A DNA stretch of 64,000 bases from Lacunisphaera sp. (GTDB lineage: Bacteria; Verrucomicrobiota; Verrucomicrobiia; Opitutales; Opitutaceae), in the NCBI GenBank assembly GCA_029945445.1, contig JAQSCO010000009.1, positions 186,001 through 250,000 of the forward strand, written 5' to 3'. This document shows positions 1 through 8,505 of this stretch, in pieces. The notes beneath the pieces were generated by a model. It was given only the letters and a program-made list of their open reading frames with translations. It ran no database searches and had not been told where the DNA came from. How positions within the stretch are numbered: the stretch's first letter is position 1; each line of letters opens with the position of its first letter. The translations under genes were made by a program, and so were the position numbers.

Positions 1-961
1 GGCGCGCGCCGTCGAGTTCCCCGCGGTTCAGCAGCATCTGGGCAAAGCGCGCGTAGTCGTCCGCCGTGGAAATGAGCCCGCCGCTGCCGCTCGGGAAAAC
101 CGCGCGCTCGCCGGTGGCTGGCAGCACGAGCGTGCCGGGATTGGCGACGATCTCCAAGTGCCCGTCCTTCCCGCGTTGGTGGATCTTGGCAAGGCGGCTG
201 CGCTTTTCGGGCGGCACGACGAAGGAGGTGTCGTTCATCTTCAGCGGCGCGAACACGCGCTCGCGCATCGCGGTCTCGAGCGGCTGGCCGGTGATTTTCT
301 CGATCAGATAGCCGAGCACGTCGTAGCCCGCGCCGTAGAGGAAAGCGTCGCCGGGCTGGTGGTTGAGCGGGATCTGCGCGATGGCCTGGGCAAAGGCGGG
401 CAGGGTGGGAAAATTGAAGATGTCCGTGCGCTGGTAATAGGGCCGCACCGCCGGCGTCGCGTTCCAGTCGTAGGAGAATCCCGCCGTGTGGTTGAGCAGG
501 TGGCGGATGGTGATCGGGCGCGCGGCGGACAGTTCGGGCTTTTCCGGCGTGCCGCCGGTGACCGCCTGCATGTGCTGGAACTCGGGCAGGTAGGTGGCGA
601 CGGGGTCGTCGAGATTGAAGCGGCCTTCCTCCCACAGCGAGAGCGTGGTGACGGCGATCGCGACCTTGGTGAGCGAGAAAATGTAGGTGAGCGTGTCGCG
701 CTCCATCGGGAGCTTCGCGGCGATGTCGCGGTAGCCGTAGGTGCCGACATCCACGATGCGGCCGTCGCGCGCGATGAGGGTGATGGCACCGGCGCACTTG
801 CCCTCATTCACATAGCCCTGCACCAGGGCATGCACGCGCGCCAGCCGCTCGGTTGAAAAGCCGGCTTGGGCCGCGTCGCCGGCGGGCAGGGGCGCGGCCG
901 GCAGCTGGCCGAAGGCGAAAAGAAACGGGCAGAGGAGCGCGGCGAGCGGGCGGCGTTTCAT
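1..961 (-). CDS. Beta-lactamase-family serine hydrolase (class C/esterase-like), 3' end outside window
   Basis: About 320 codons are visible, and the C-terminus lies beyond the left edge. The start is the ATG at 961, which gives a hydrophobic leader (FLFAFGQLPAAP) typical of an exported protein. The SxxK catalytic motif is seen as FSLTK with Ser96 and Lys99. The family block HTAGFSYDWN follows, and then GAGYDVLGYLIEK, the usual helix of beta-lactamase/transpeptidase-like esterases. The gene starts 4 bp after the stop of the GH1 gene, so the two are probably co-transcribed. Family members are esterases, D-peptidases or beta-lactamases. The substrate cannot be read from sequence; the glycoside hydrolase context makes an ester-cleaving role at least as likely as antibiotic resistance. 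Confidence 0.85.
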   Translation of the reverse strand, partial: MKRRPLAALLCPFLFAFGQLPAAPLPAGDAAQAGFSTERLARVHALVQGYVNEGKCAGAITLIARDGRIVDVGTYGYRDIAAKLPMERDTLTYIFSLTKVAIAVTTLSLWEEGRFNLDDPVATYLPEFQHMQAVTGGTPEKPELSAARPITIRHLLNHTAGFSYDWNATPAVRPYYQRTDIFNFPTLPAFAQAIAQIPLNHQPGDAFLYGAGYDVLGYLIEKITGQPLETAMRERVFAPLKMNDTSFVVPPEKRSRLAKIHQRGKDGHLEIVANPGTLVLPATGERAVFPSGSGGLISTADDYARFAQMLLNRGELDGAR

Positions 962-965
962 GGGA

Positions 966-2321
966 TTACAGCACGCGGTTGGCGGCCATCACGTCGCGAT
1001 ACCAGCGGGCGCTGAGCTTGGGGGTGCGGCGCTGGGTCTTGAAATCCACGTGCACCAGGCCGAAGCGCCGCGCGTAGCCGTCGGTCCACTCGAAGTTATC
1101 GAGGATGGACCAGAGGAAGTAGCCGCGCACGGGCACACCGTCGCGAATGGCCCGGACCAGTTCCCTCAGATAACTCCGCAGGAATTCCACACGGTGCAGG
1201 TCGTGGCATTCGCCCCTGGTGACGGTGTCGTCATCGTAGCCGCAGCCGTTCTCCGTGATGTAGATGTTCTTCTCGCCATAGACCTCGGCGGCAAAGCGCG
1301 GGCCCCAGTAGAGCGCACGCGGCGTATGCTTGAGCCACTCGCTGTCGGCCCGAGGGTAGTGCGGAGGGGTGGGGATTTTTTCCGGCCGGCCGCCGGCGCC
1401 GCGCCGGGCAAACTGGGCGGAGTAGATGTTCAGGCCGAGGAAATCGGCGGGCTGGCTGATGAGCGCGAAGTCCCCGCGCGCCACCCGGGGCCGGGCGGAG
1501 CCGCATTGCCGCAAATACGCCGGCGCGTAGCCGCCGCGATAGATGGGGTCGAGGATCGCGAGGTTGGCGCGGACGAAGCAGGCCTGCGCCGCCGCCACGT
1601 CCGCCGCGGACTCAGTGACGGGGATGAAGACGTCGCAGTTGTCGGTCAGCCCGCAACGGGCGCCGCGGCCGCCGTGCTCGCGCACGGCGCGGACGGCGTG
1701 GCCGTGCGCGAGCAGCGCGTGATGGATGGTCTGGTTCACGACGGCGGGGGGCTCGATCACGCCGGGTGCCTTGCCCGTTGCGCCGTAGGCCATGCTGGTG
1801 AAGCACCGGATTTCGTTGAGTGTGATCCAGTTTTTCACGCGGTCACCGTAGGCGCGCACGATGGTGTCGGCGTAGGTGGCGAAAGCCTCGGGCACGACGC
1901 GTGACCGCCAGCCCCCACGATCCTCGAGGGCCTGGGGCAGGTCCCAATGGAACATGGTCACCCACGGGGTGAGGCCGTGCGCCAGCAGGGAGTCGATGAG
2001 AGCCTGGTAATAATCCAGTCCGCGCTGGTTCACCGCGCCGTCGCCCGCGGGAAAAATGCGCGGCCACGAGATCGAGAGACGGTAATGCTTCAGCCCGAGG
2101 CGGCGCATGAGGGCGAAATCCTCCGCATACCGGTGGTAATGGTCGCAGGCGACCGCGGGCGTGTCGCCATGGAGGATATTGCCGTGCTTGCGCGCGTAGC
2201 GGTCCCAGACGGACTCGCCCTTGCCGTCGACGCGGGCGGCGCCCTCGATCTGCGCGGCGGCGGCGGCGGCACCCCAGACGAAGCGGGCGGGGAAGGCGGG
2301 TGATGCTTTAGCGGCGTGCAT
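966..2321 (-). CDS. GH1 family beta-glucosidase
   Basis: This 451-residue protein has the normal length of a GH1 (beta/alpha)8 enzyme. The N-terminal signature FVWGAAAAAAQIEGA matches the GH1 start FxWGxATxxxQxEG. HYRLSISWPRIFP, the general acid segment WITLNEI (Glu170) and the nucleophile segment YITENG (Glu357) follow in order. It hydrolyses terminal beta-glucosyl (or related) residues from oligosaccharides. No signal peptide is evident, so it is likely cytoplasmic and acts on imported oligosaccharides. The proline that normally follows the acid/base Glu (NEP) is Ile here. The serine hydrolase gene follows after 4 bp. A 93-bp gap separates it from the divergent mutarotase-like gene and must hold both promoters. 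Confidence 0.93.
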   Translation of the reverse strand: MHAAKASPAFPARFVWGAAAAAAQIEGAARVDGKGESVWDRYARKHGNILHGDTPAVACDHYHRYAEDFALMRRLGLKHYRLSISWPRIFPAGDGAVNQRGLDYYQALIDSLLAHGLTPWVTMFHWDLPQALEDRGGWRSRVVPEAFATYADTIVRAYGDRVKNWITLNEIRCFTSMAYGATGKAPGVIEPPAVVNQTIHHALLAHGHAVRAVREHGGRGARCGLTDNCDVFIPVTESAADVAAAQACFVRANLAILDPIYRGGYAPAYLRQCGSARPRVARGDFALISQPADFLGLNIYSAQFARRGAGGRPEKIPTPPHYPRADSEWLKHTPRALYWGPRFAAEVYGEKNIYITENGCGYDDDTVTRGECHDLHRVEFLRSYLRELVRAIRDGVPVRGYFLWSILDNFEWTDGYARRFGLVHVDFKTQRRTPKLSARWYRDVMAANRVL

Positions 2322-2414
2322 GATGGGATTGGGGAAATGAGGTTGGGAAAAATTTCAGTCCACGGGCCGCGGACTCGACGTGCGGCGGCACTTGTGCTTG
2401 TTAGGGCATAAGGG

Positions 2415-3353
2415 ATGACTGCGGAGATTTTCACCACCACGGAACAGGGTTTTGCCGTCACCGGCCTGCGCCAGGCGGGGGTGGAGCTGGCGCTGGTGCC
2501 CGCGCTGGGCGGCCGCGTGATCAGCCTGCGGAACACACGCACCGGCCGCGAATGGTGCTGGCATCAGCCCCGGCCCGACTGGCTCTGGCGGAACGGACCG
2601 GCGGATGATTTCGGCCGCAGTCCGCAGGCGGGGATGGATGAATGCGTCCCGACCGTGGCCGCCTGCACCTGGCGGGGCCGCGCGATCCCCGACCACGGGG
2701 AAGTCTGGAACCGGGCTTGGACGCTGGACGCGGCGGAACTCGCTGCCGGCCGGCTGAGTGCCACCGTGCCGCTGGGCGTTTCGCCCCTGGTGTTCGAGCG
2801 CAGCATTGGCGCGGGCGGCCCTGGCGCGTTCATTTTCAATTACACCCTGCGCAACACCGGCCCGGTGCCCGAGGAATATTTGTGGTGTGCGCACCCGCTG
2901 CTGGCCATCGCGGCCGGCGACCGGCTGGTGCTGCCGCCGGAGGTCGCCACGCTGCGCCTCGATGGCGGGGTGGGCGACCGGCCGATCCAGCGGGGTGACA
3001 CGTGGGCCTACCCCGAACCTTTTCCCGGCTGCCGGCTCGACCGGTTCGAGACGCCCGGAATGCCGCGCGGCTGCGTGAAGGGTTTTGCCGGGCCGTTGTG
3101 TCCGGGCCTGGCCGTGGCCGCCATCGCCAACGAGGCGACGGGCGACCGGCTGGAGGTGCGGTGGGATACGCAAGTCAACCGCTACCTCGGTCTCTGGCTG
3201 AATCGCGGTCATGTCAGATTCCACCATGTCGCGCTCGAGCCCACCAATGGCGCCCCGGACTCGCTGGCCGAGGCGGTCGGGTCGTGGAAGCAGTTCAGCT
3301 TGATCCCGGCCGGCGGCACAGTGCGGTGGAGTGTGGAATGGCACGTCGCGTGA
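2415..3353 (+). CDS. Galactose-mutarotase-like (aldose 1-epimerase superfamily) protein
   Basis: This 312-residue protein has no signal peptide. The N-terminal half reads as a galactose-mutarotase-like beta-sandwich: LALVPALGGRVISLRN, then GMDECVPTVAACTWRG and IPDHGEVWNRAW. The DHGEVW segment carries a His that in this fold often lines the sugar pocket. The later segment WCAHPLLAI resembles the second conserved His region. It may interconvert sugar anomers or simply bind carbohydrate; the exact substrate is not visible. A purine-rich AAGGG lies directly before the ATG. It is divergent from the GH1 gene and converges on the GH94-like gene with only 18 bp between stops, in a GGCCGGCC-rich palindromic stretch. 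Confidence 0.7.
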   Translation: MTAEIFTTTEQGFAVTGLRQAGVELALVPALGGRVISLRNTRTGREWCWHQPRPDWLWRNGPADDFGRSPQAGMDECVPTVAACTWRGRAIPDHGEVWNRAWTLDAAELAAGRLSATVPLGVSPLVFERSIGAGGPGAFIFNYTLRNTGPVPEEYLWCAHPLLAIAAGDRLVLPPEVATLRLDGGVGDRPIQRGDTWAYPEPFPGCRLDRFETPGMPRGCVKGFAGPLCPGLAVAAIANEATGDRLEVRWDTQVNRYLGLWLNRGHVRFHHVALEPTNGAPDSLAEAVGSWKQFSLIPAGGTVRWSVEWHVA

Positions 3354-3371
3354 ACCGGCCGGCCGGCCGCG

Positions 3372-6300
3372 TCAGGTTGCGGGCGGCGAGTAGGGCACGA
3401 ATCCTTCCCCTAGGTTCACCTCGATTCGCGCGAGGGATCCGTCGCGGGCGAAGACCCTGGCGCTGGCGGTGGCGTCAAGTTCCAGACCCGGCGTGGTGCT
3501 GGGCGGGCCGGCGTGGCGGTGCACCGCGATGGCGGCCGGGCCCGGGCCGAGCCGGTAGATCACCGGCGTGCCACAGAAGGTGAAGGCGACCGAGCGGGCG
3601 GGCAGCGGCAGCGTGGCCTCGGCGCCAGCTGGATCCATGAACCGGAATTCTCCCGCCGTGGCGGTGAACTCCCGTGCGAGCAGGAAGCCCGGGACGAACG
3701 AGATTTTTCCCGCCTTGATCTGGACGCCGAGTTCGCCGAGGCGCGTCAGGATTTCCTCCTTCACCTGGCCGGTCATGCCGGGCTGCTGCGCGCCGGAATG
3801 TCCGGGGGTGTGCGAATACGGGTCGGTGGGGAACGCTCCGTAGACGGCGGGCGACTTGTTGAAACCGAGTCCGGACCGGATGTCGTAGTAAAGGGCGGTG
3901 AGGCGGGCGCGCTGGGGCGAGCCGGGGGCGGCCGCGAGGAGATTTTCCTGCACGGCGAGCAGCAGCTTTGCCACCATGTGCCAGTAGATACAGCCGAGTC
4001 CCTCGTAACCGAACATCGAGCCGCTGCGGCCGGTGAAGGCGCGATGGTGGAAGACTTCCTCGTAAAGGGCCTTCACTTGGACCGCGTCCGTGCGGACGGT
4101 GGCGGCCCAGCGGGGATCGTTCGCCAGGGTCGCCAGGGCGGCCCCAAGCGCATCGCCGTTGGCGAGGTCGGCGTTGAAGCGCAGGCGGCCGTCCGCGTCG
4201 CGCAGGACAAGCCGGGTGTCGCCGGCGGCAAGCAGGTCGCGGAGCAGCGGGTAGGCCGCCGCCGCCGCCGGCAGGATATTGCGCGCGAGGAACCCCGGCA
4301 GCTGCCGGTCCGGATAAAGCAGGTAGCTGTGCTGGTCGGCGCGATAGAGCGGACTTCCGCGCAGCGCGGTCAGCAGGCCGATGACCTCGTCGGCGGTCAG
4401 CAGGCCGCTGCTGAGCACCGCGACCTGGCCTTCGAGCATGGGCCCGAGACGATGGATGCGCAGTGCGGCGGGCTCCGCGGTGAACTCGAGCAGGTTGTAG
4501 GATTGATAGAGTCCGTCCGTGCGGCGGTTGGCGCGCAGGGTGTGATCAACGAAGGCGAGCGCGGTGGCGAGGAGCCGGTTGAGTTCGGCGGGGGCGGCGG
4601 CCGTGCGCGTCCCGGGGCCGGTCGCATAGACCTGGGCCCGATAGTCGCTGCCGGCTTCGGCGAGGGCATCGAGCAGGGCGCGGCGGGCCGCGTCGCCGAT
4701 CTCCGGGGAGTCGAGCAGGGTGCGGTGCGCCGTGAAGGCCGCCTGCACCCGGGCCGCGAGCGCGGCCACGGCGGCGGTCAGCGCCACCGGCTGGTCGCCG
4801 AGCGCGGGCAGCAGCTCGCGCTGCAGATGCACCAGCATGCGCCGGAGGTAGGCGAGCGTGACGACCGAGACGCCGTAGCCGACAAGCGCGTTGTTGGCGT
4901 CGTTCCACTCGGGCCGCTGGGTGTTCATCCAGATGCCGCCGCCCGGCACAAAATTCGTGAGCCGGGTGAGAACCAACACCAGCAGTTTCTCGGTCAGATT
5001 GACATGCTGCACGCCGCCCGCGGCGGTCGGCACGAGCCGGGCATCGGTGCCGGATTGCGCGACCCGCTGCATGATCGCCTGGTGTTGGGCTTCGTCGAAC
5101 TCGATCGTGGCATGGGGGTTTCGGCGCAGGTCGGCGTAGCCGGCGATGTAATAGGGCACCGCGGCATAGGTGAAGAGATCGCGGCGGAGCCAGGCCTCGA
5201 GGCGCCCGGGGTGGAATCGGCCGGACCATTCCAAAAGTTTCAGCAGGTAGATGGTCTGGTGGTCGCCCCAGTAGCCGATGGAGGCCCAGGGATCCTCGTG
5301 GTCGGGCACCTCCCAATCGAGGCCGGCGTGGCTGATCCGGTAGGGATTGTAGCCGTCGGCCGTCGAGGCATTGACGAACTTCGCGACAATATTCTCGAAG
5401 AACTCCGGGTGGCTCAGGCAGAGGGCTTCCCAGTTCTGGAAAATGTCGCGCCAGTTGCCCTCGTGGGCGAGGAGGCTGCGGCCGTGTTCATCGCGCAGCC
5501 GGATGCTGAACTTGTTCCAAGGCCGGCTCGGGTCGCCGTGGCGGCGGCTGAAGATGAGGGGCAGGTATTCGAGGCCCAGGCGTTCGAGGTCAGCGTCGCC
5601 GGTGGCGGCCAGCCGGGGGAGCAGGTCGGCGCGGGGCAGCGCGGCGGGCAGGGCGGCGAGCAGCGCCGCGTGACGTTCCGCCACCGGCCGGTTGCGGGTG
5701 AGGACGAACGCGGCAAAATCGGCGCCCGGCACCTCATGGCCGGCGACAAAGATGCCGCCGCGCATGACGTTGAAAAGCACGTTGGCGAAATGATGCACCG
5801 TGGTGGTTTCCTCGGCGGTGGACTGCAGTCCGTCGGCGGCGCCGACCAGCTGGCGGAGGCGCTGGGTCGAAGCGTCGGCGGCCGCGAGCACCGTGGCGCC
5901 GTAACCGCCCCGGCTCAGGGCCAGGTGACGGGCCGCCACTTCGCCCTGTGTCCGCCCAAGATCGGCGACCATCAGCCAGCGCGCGCTGGCGCGCGGGGCG
6001 AGGGTCAGCGTGGTGCTGAGAAAGTAACTGCAGCGGACGCCGCGGCGCTGCGTCTCGGCGACGAGCGGGCCGTCCTCGTAGAAACGGCCGAGCTGCTCAT
6101 CGGAGAGGAGGGTCGTGGGTGCGGACAGGCCCTCGGACCAGACGAGGCTTGAGCGCAGCGATTCCAGCGGGATGGCGCGGTCGACGATGGCGGCGGCCAG
6201 CGCGTAGACGGCCAGCGAGGAGCCGGGCAGCAGTTCGGCCGTCTTGTAGGCGTCGGCGAGGCAGCTGCTGCCGGTTTGGAGGCGCAGGGGAATGCCGGCG

Positions 6301-6836
6301 GGCAGCAGGTTGCGCAGACCGTCGAGCAAGCGGACGTCCACCGGCTGGTCACCGAGGTTTTCGAGTTCGCAGCGGCGGATGAATCCGTGCGTTTCGGCGG
6401 TGGACCAGCCGTAACGGAACGCGAGGCCGAGCGCCGGGTTGATTTCCTCGAACCACACCCGGTCGCCCTCGATGCTCTTGTAGAGATTGCGGATGATGCC
6501 GGCAAGAGCCGCCGTGCGGCGGGTGAAGGGCTCCCAAAGGATCCTCCGGCCGTCGCGCTCAACCCAGAGTGCCGTCACCGGGCCGATCTGGCCGGCGCTG
6601 TCGTAGACGCGATCCACGGCCTGATAGGGGAAAAGGGCGTGTTCCGCATCGATGCGCCCGGCGGTGAGTCCGCCGTTGCTGGCGAGAAACAACCACAGGT
6701 CTGACGAACTGACCACATTCATGAAGAAAGTGGGCAGGCGGTCGGCTTCGGTAATGCGATAGTAGCGTCCGCCGAAAATATTAACCAGGGAGCCGGTGGC
6801 TCCGGTCGGGGCGGATGTGGGTGAGTCGGACTTCAT
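3372..6836 (-). CDS. Large GH94-like / (alpha/alpha)6-barrel carbohydrate-active protein
   Basis: The start is placed at the ATG at 6836, giving 1154 residues (MKSDSPTSA). The frame stays open 30 codons upstream, but that extension has no conserved look. The N-terminal third contains FPYQAVDRVYDSAG and FRYGWSTAETHGFIRRCELENLG, the beta-sandwich style seen at the front of GH94 phosphorylases. The middle has TQRPEWNDANNALVG, which resembles the DWND catalytic-acid block of GH94, inside a helix-rich region. No signal peptide is seen, so it is probably cytoplasmic. It may phosphorolyse or hydrolyse beta-gluco-oligosaccharides. It is downstream of the LacI gene in the same direction. The family assignment is by motif resemblance only, and it could belong to an unassigned relative. 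Confidence 0.5.
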   Translation of the reverse strand: MKSDSPTSAPTGATGSLVNIFGGRYYRITEADRLPTFFMNVVSSSDLWLFLASNGGLTAGRIDAEHALFPYQAVDRVYDSAGQIGPVTALWVERDGRRILWEPFTRRTAALAGIIRNLYKSIEGDRVWFEEINPALGLAFRYGWSTAETHGFIRRCELENLGDQPVDVRLLDGLRNLLPAGIPLRLQTGSSCLADAYKTAELLPGSSLAVYALAAAIVDRAIPLESLRSSLVWSEGLSAPTTLLSDEQLGRFYEDGPLVAETQRRGVRCSYFLSTTLTLAPRASARWLMVADLGRTQGEVAARHLALSRGGYGATVLAAADASTQRLRQLVGAADGLQSTAEETTTVHHFANVLFNVMRGGIFVAGHEVPGADFAAFVLTRNRPVAERHAALLAALPAALPRADLLPRLAATGDADLERLGLEYLPLIFSRRHGDPSRPWNKFSIRLRDEHGRSLLAHEGNWRDIFQNWEALCLSHPEFFENIVAKFVNASTADGYNPYRISHAGLDWEVPDHEDPWASIGYWGDHQTIYLLKLLEWSGRFHPGRLEAWLRRDLFTYAAVPYYIAGYADLRRNPHATIEFDEAQHQAIMQRVAQSGTDARLVPTAAGGVQHVNLTEKLLVLVLTRLTNFVPGGGIWMNTQRPEWNDANNALVGYGVSVVTLAYLRRMLVHLQRELLPALGDQPVALTAAVAALAARVQAAFTAHRTLLDSPEIGDAARRALLDALAEAGSDYRAQVYATGPGTRTAAAPAELNRLLATALAFVDHTLRANRRTDGLYQSYNLLEFTAEPAALRIHRLGPMLEGQVAVLSSGLLTADEVIGLLTALRGSPLYRADQHSYLLYPDRQLPGFLARNILPAAAAAYPLLRDLLAAGDTRLVLRDADGRLRFNADLANGDALGAALATLANDPRWAATVRTDAVQVKALYEEVFHHRAFTGRSGSMFGYEGLGCIYWHMVAKLLLAVQENLLAAAPGSPQRARLTALYYDIRSGLGFNKSPAVYGAFPTDPYSHTPGHSGAQQPGMTGQVKEEILTRLGELGVQIKAGKISFVPGFLLAREFTATAGEFRFMDPAGAEATLPLPARSVAFTFCGTPVIYRLGPGPAAIAVHRHAGPPSTTPGLELDATASARVFARDGSLARIEVNLGEGFVPYSPPAT

Positions 6837-7001
6837 TGGGGGAACTGGATAAGCTTTCGGGCAGGCCTGAAACCCTGGAGAATCACCGCTTGCTCGCTCG
6901 CCATCATCAAGTCGGACCGCCTTCATTGCCCGGGTGGGCTGGTAGCTTGGGGCAGTTCGATAAGACGATGCGCTTCAGGACTTGGGCGGGAAGGGTGGCC
7001 G

Positions 7002-8108
7002 CTAGGAAGTGGCTGGGGTAGAGGTGGTGATAGGGTGGCGCGGGTGGGACAGAGCCGAGGGGACGTGGGGTGGGGAGATGGTCTCGCCTTCGACGAATTC
7101 ACCCTCGACGAGGATCTTCCGTCGGGGGGAGGCGGGGTGAGAAATACGGTTCATCAGGCGGGTGAGGGCGGAGGAACCGATGTGCTCGTGCGGCACGCGC
7201 ATCGAGGTTACGCGGCGCTGACCGGGCGGCGGCAGCAGGCCGTCGAAGCCGGTGATGGAGCAATCCTCGGGCACGCGGATGCCGCGCGCCGACAGGTCCT
7301 GCATGAGAGGGTAGGCTTGGTGATCCGCGGCGCAGACCCACGCGGTCACGTGATCCTCCTTGAAGAGCCGGGCGACAGCCGCGCTGACTTCCGCGGGGAG
7401 CAGGCGCGGCGAGCTCTTGTGGACGTTGATCACCCATTCGGGCCGGAACTCCAGGCCCTGATAGAAGAGCGCCTCGACATAGCCGCTGAAGCGCCGCGCG
7501 ACCCAGTGGCCGCCGACCGGATAGGTCCAGGAGACAAAGCCGATGCGCCGGTGGCCTGCGGCGAAGAGACGCAGCACGAGGTCGAGGATGGCCGGCGCGT
7601 CATCGGTGTCGATGATGTCGATGCCAGGCTGGTTGTAGCTCTCGAGCGCGGACACGATGGAGATGCGCTCGGCGATCATCGCCACGGCCGGTTCCGGGAA
7701 AGGATGCACGAGGATGCCACCCCGCCAGTCGTTGCTACGGATTTGTCGCATGACCAACTGCCGGCTGGCCTCCGTGTCGAACTCCGCCGGCGGCTGATAG
7801 CACACGTCGACATTCACGCGTTCGATTTCCGCACGCTCCCGGATGCCCTTCAGAATATGCGGGTAGGTGACCATCGTGACATTCTCGCGCGGGACGCCGA
7901 TGAGGACGCCGATGGTGAAGGTGCGGGACTTTTTCCCGCGCCGGGCCACGCGCCCGGGAGTCTGCTTGTAGCCGAGTTGCGCTGCCATCTCCTGCACCCG
8001 ACGCCGCGTCTCGGTACTGATGGCGGGGTGATTGGCAAGGCTGCGCGAGACGGTGGCGCGCGACAGATTCAGGCGCTGCGCGATCAGTTCTTGGTTCACG
8101 GACGGCAT
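7002..8108 (-). CDS. LacI-family transcriptional regulator
   Basis: The 368-residue protein begins with a LacI helix-turn-helix: LIAQRLNLSRATVSRSL, then NHPAISTETRRRVQEMAAQLGY as hinge approach. A periplasmic-binding-like effector domain follows (IGVLIGVPRENVTM, then IGFVSWTYPVGGHW and CSITGFDGLLPP). Such proteins repress or activate sugar genes and respond to a sugar or sugar phosphate. It sits between the GH94-like gene and the divergent TonB receptor/transporter/hydrolase run, so both flanks are likely targets. The intergenic region ahead of it contains repeated TGCA-centred elements that could be its operators. The C-terminal tail is Pro/His-rich and poorly conserved-looking. Confidence 0.93.
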   Translation of the reverse strand: MPSVNQELIAQRLNLSRATVSRSLANHPAISTETRRRVQEMAAQLGYKQTPGRVARRGKKSRTFTIGVLIGVPRENVTMVTYPHILKGIRERAEIERVNVDVCYQPPAEFDTEASRQLVMRQIRSNDWRGGILVHPFPEPAVAMIAERISIVSALESYNQPGIDIIDTDDAPAILDLVLRLFAAGHRRIGFVSWTYPVGGHWVARRFSGYVEALFYQGLEFRPEWVINVHKSSPRLLPAEVSAAVARLFKEDHVTAWVCAADHQAYPLMQDLSARGIRVPEDCSITGFDGLLPPPGQRRVTSMRVPHEHIGSSALTRLMNRISHPASPRRKILVEGEFVEGETISPPHVPSALSHPRHPITTSTPATS

Positions 8109-8505
8109 TGGCTGGGCAAATTAAGAGGGAAGCAGCATGTGTTTTGCGGGGTCACGCTGCGGGGTAAAATAATGCAATCATGTGCGGTATTCTTTGTGCA
8201 ACAAAATAAACAACAAAGCTGATAATATCATGCACAAACTAAGTAGAAACATGTACAAATCACTATTGAATATAATAATAGAATATAAACAAAGCCGATA
8301 AAATCAATGCAACTAACAATGCACATACCTATTGACTATAACGCACCAATTTCATCTCTATTCATCGCTGCATCGAATGGTCGGTGCAAATCGCCCCATG
8401 CCTTTTCCCCCATGCCCTTGGTTCTGGCCGCACATTCCCCTTGCGAGTGTTCCGTCCTGCGCCCGGTGAATGGCGGCTGAAATCAAACCCTAACAACCCC
8501 CAGAT
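8109..8505. promoter_or_regulatory. AT-rich divergent control region between LacI and TonB receptor genes
   Basis: This 397-bp gap has a strongly AT-rich core (about 8165-8345) in an otherwise GC-rich window. It contains no convincing ORF. At least seven TGCA- or TGTACA-like elements occur between 8170 and 8390. TTGACT at 8332-8337 is a possible -35 for the receptor operon, but no strong -10 follows at 17 bp, so the promoter is unassigned. The region must serve both the LacI gene (minus) and the receptor (plus). Confidence 0.6.
8193..8238. promoter_or_regulatory. Candidate operator: 8-bp inverted repeat TTTGTGCA / TGCACAAA
   Basis: TTTGTGCA at 8193-8200 is the exact reverse complement of TGCACAAA at 8231-8238, with centres 38 bp apart. 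The left copy is itself part of a smaller palindrome, TTTGT-GCA-ACAAA (8193-8205). LacI-type proteins bind palindromes around a central CpG or similar core and can bridge two sites. Assignment to the neighbouring LacI protein is inference. Confidence 0.35.

Noticed and set aside
3513-6152. Long open frame on the plus strand opposite the GH94-like gene
   Set aside because: Its translation is low-complexity Gly/Arg/Gln/Ala/Glu-rich without motifs, an antisense shadow caused by high GC.
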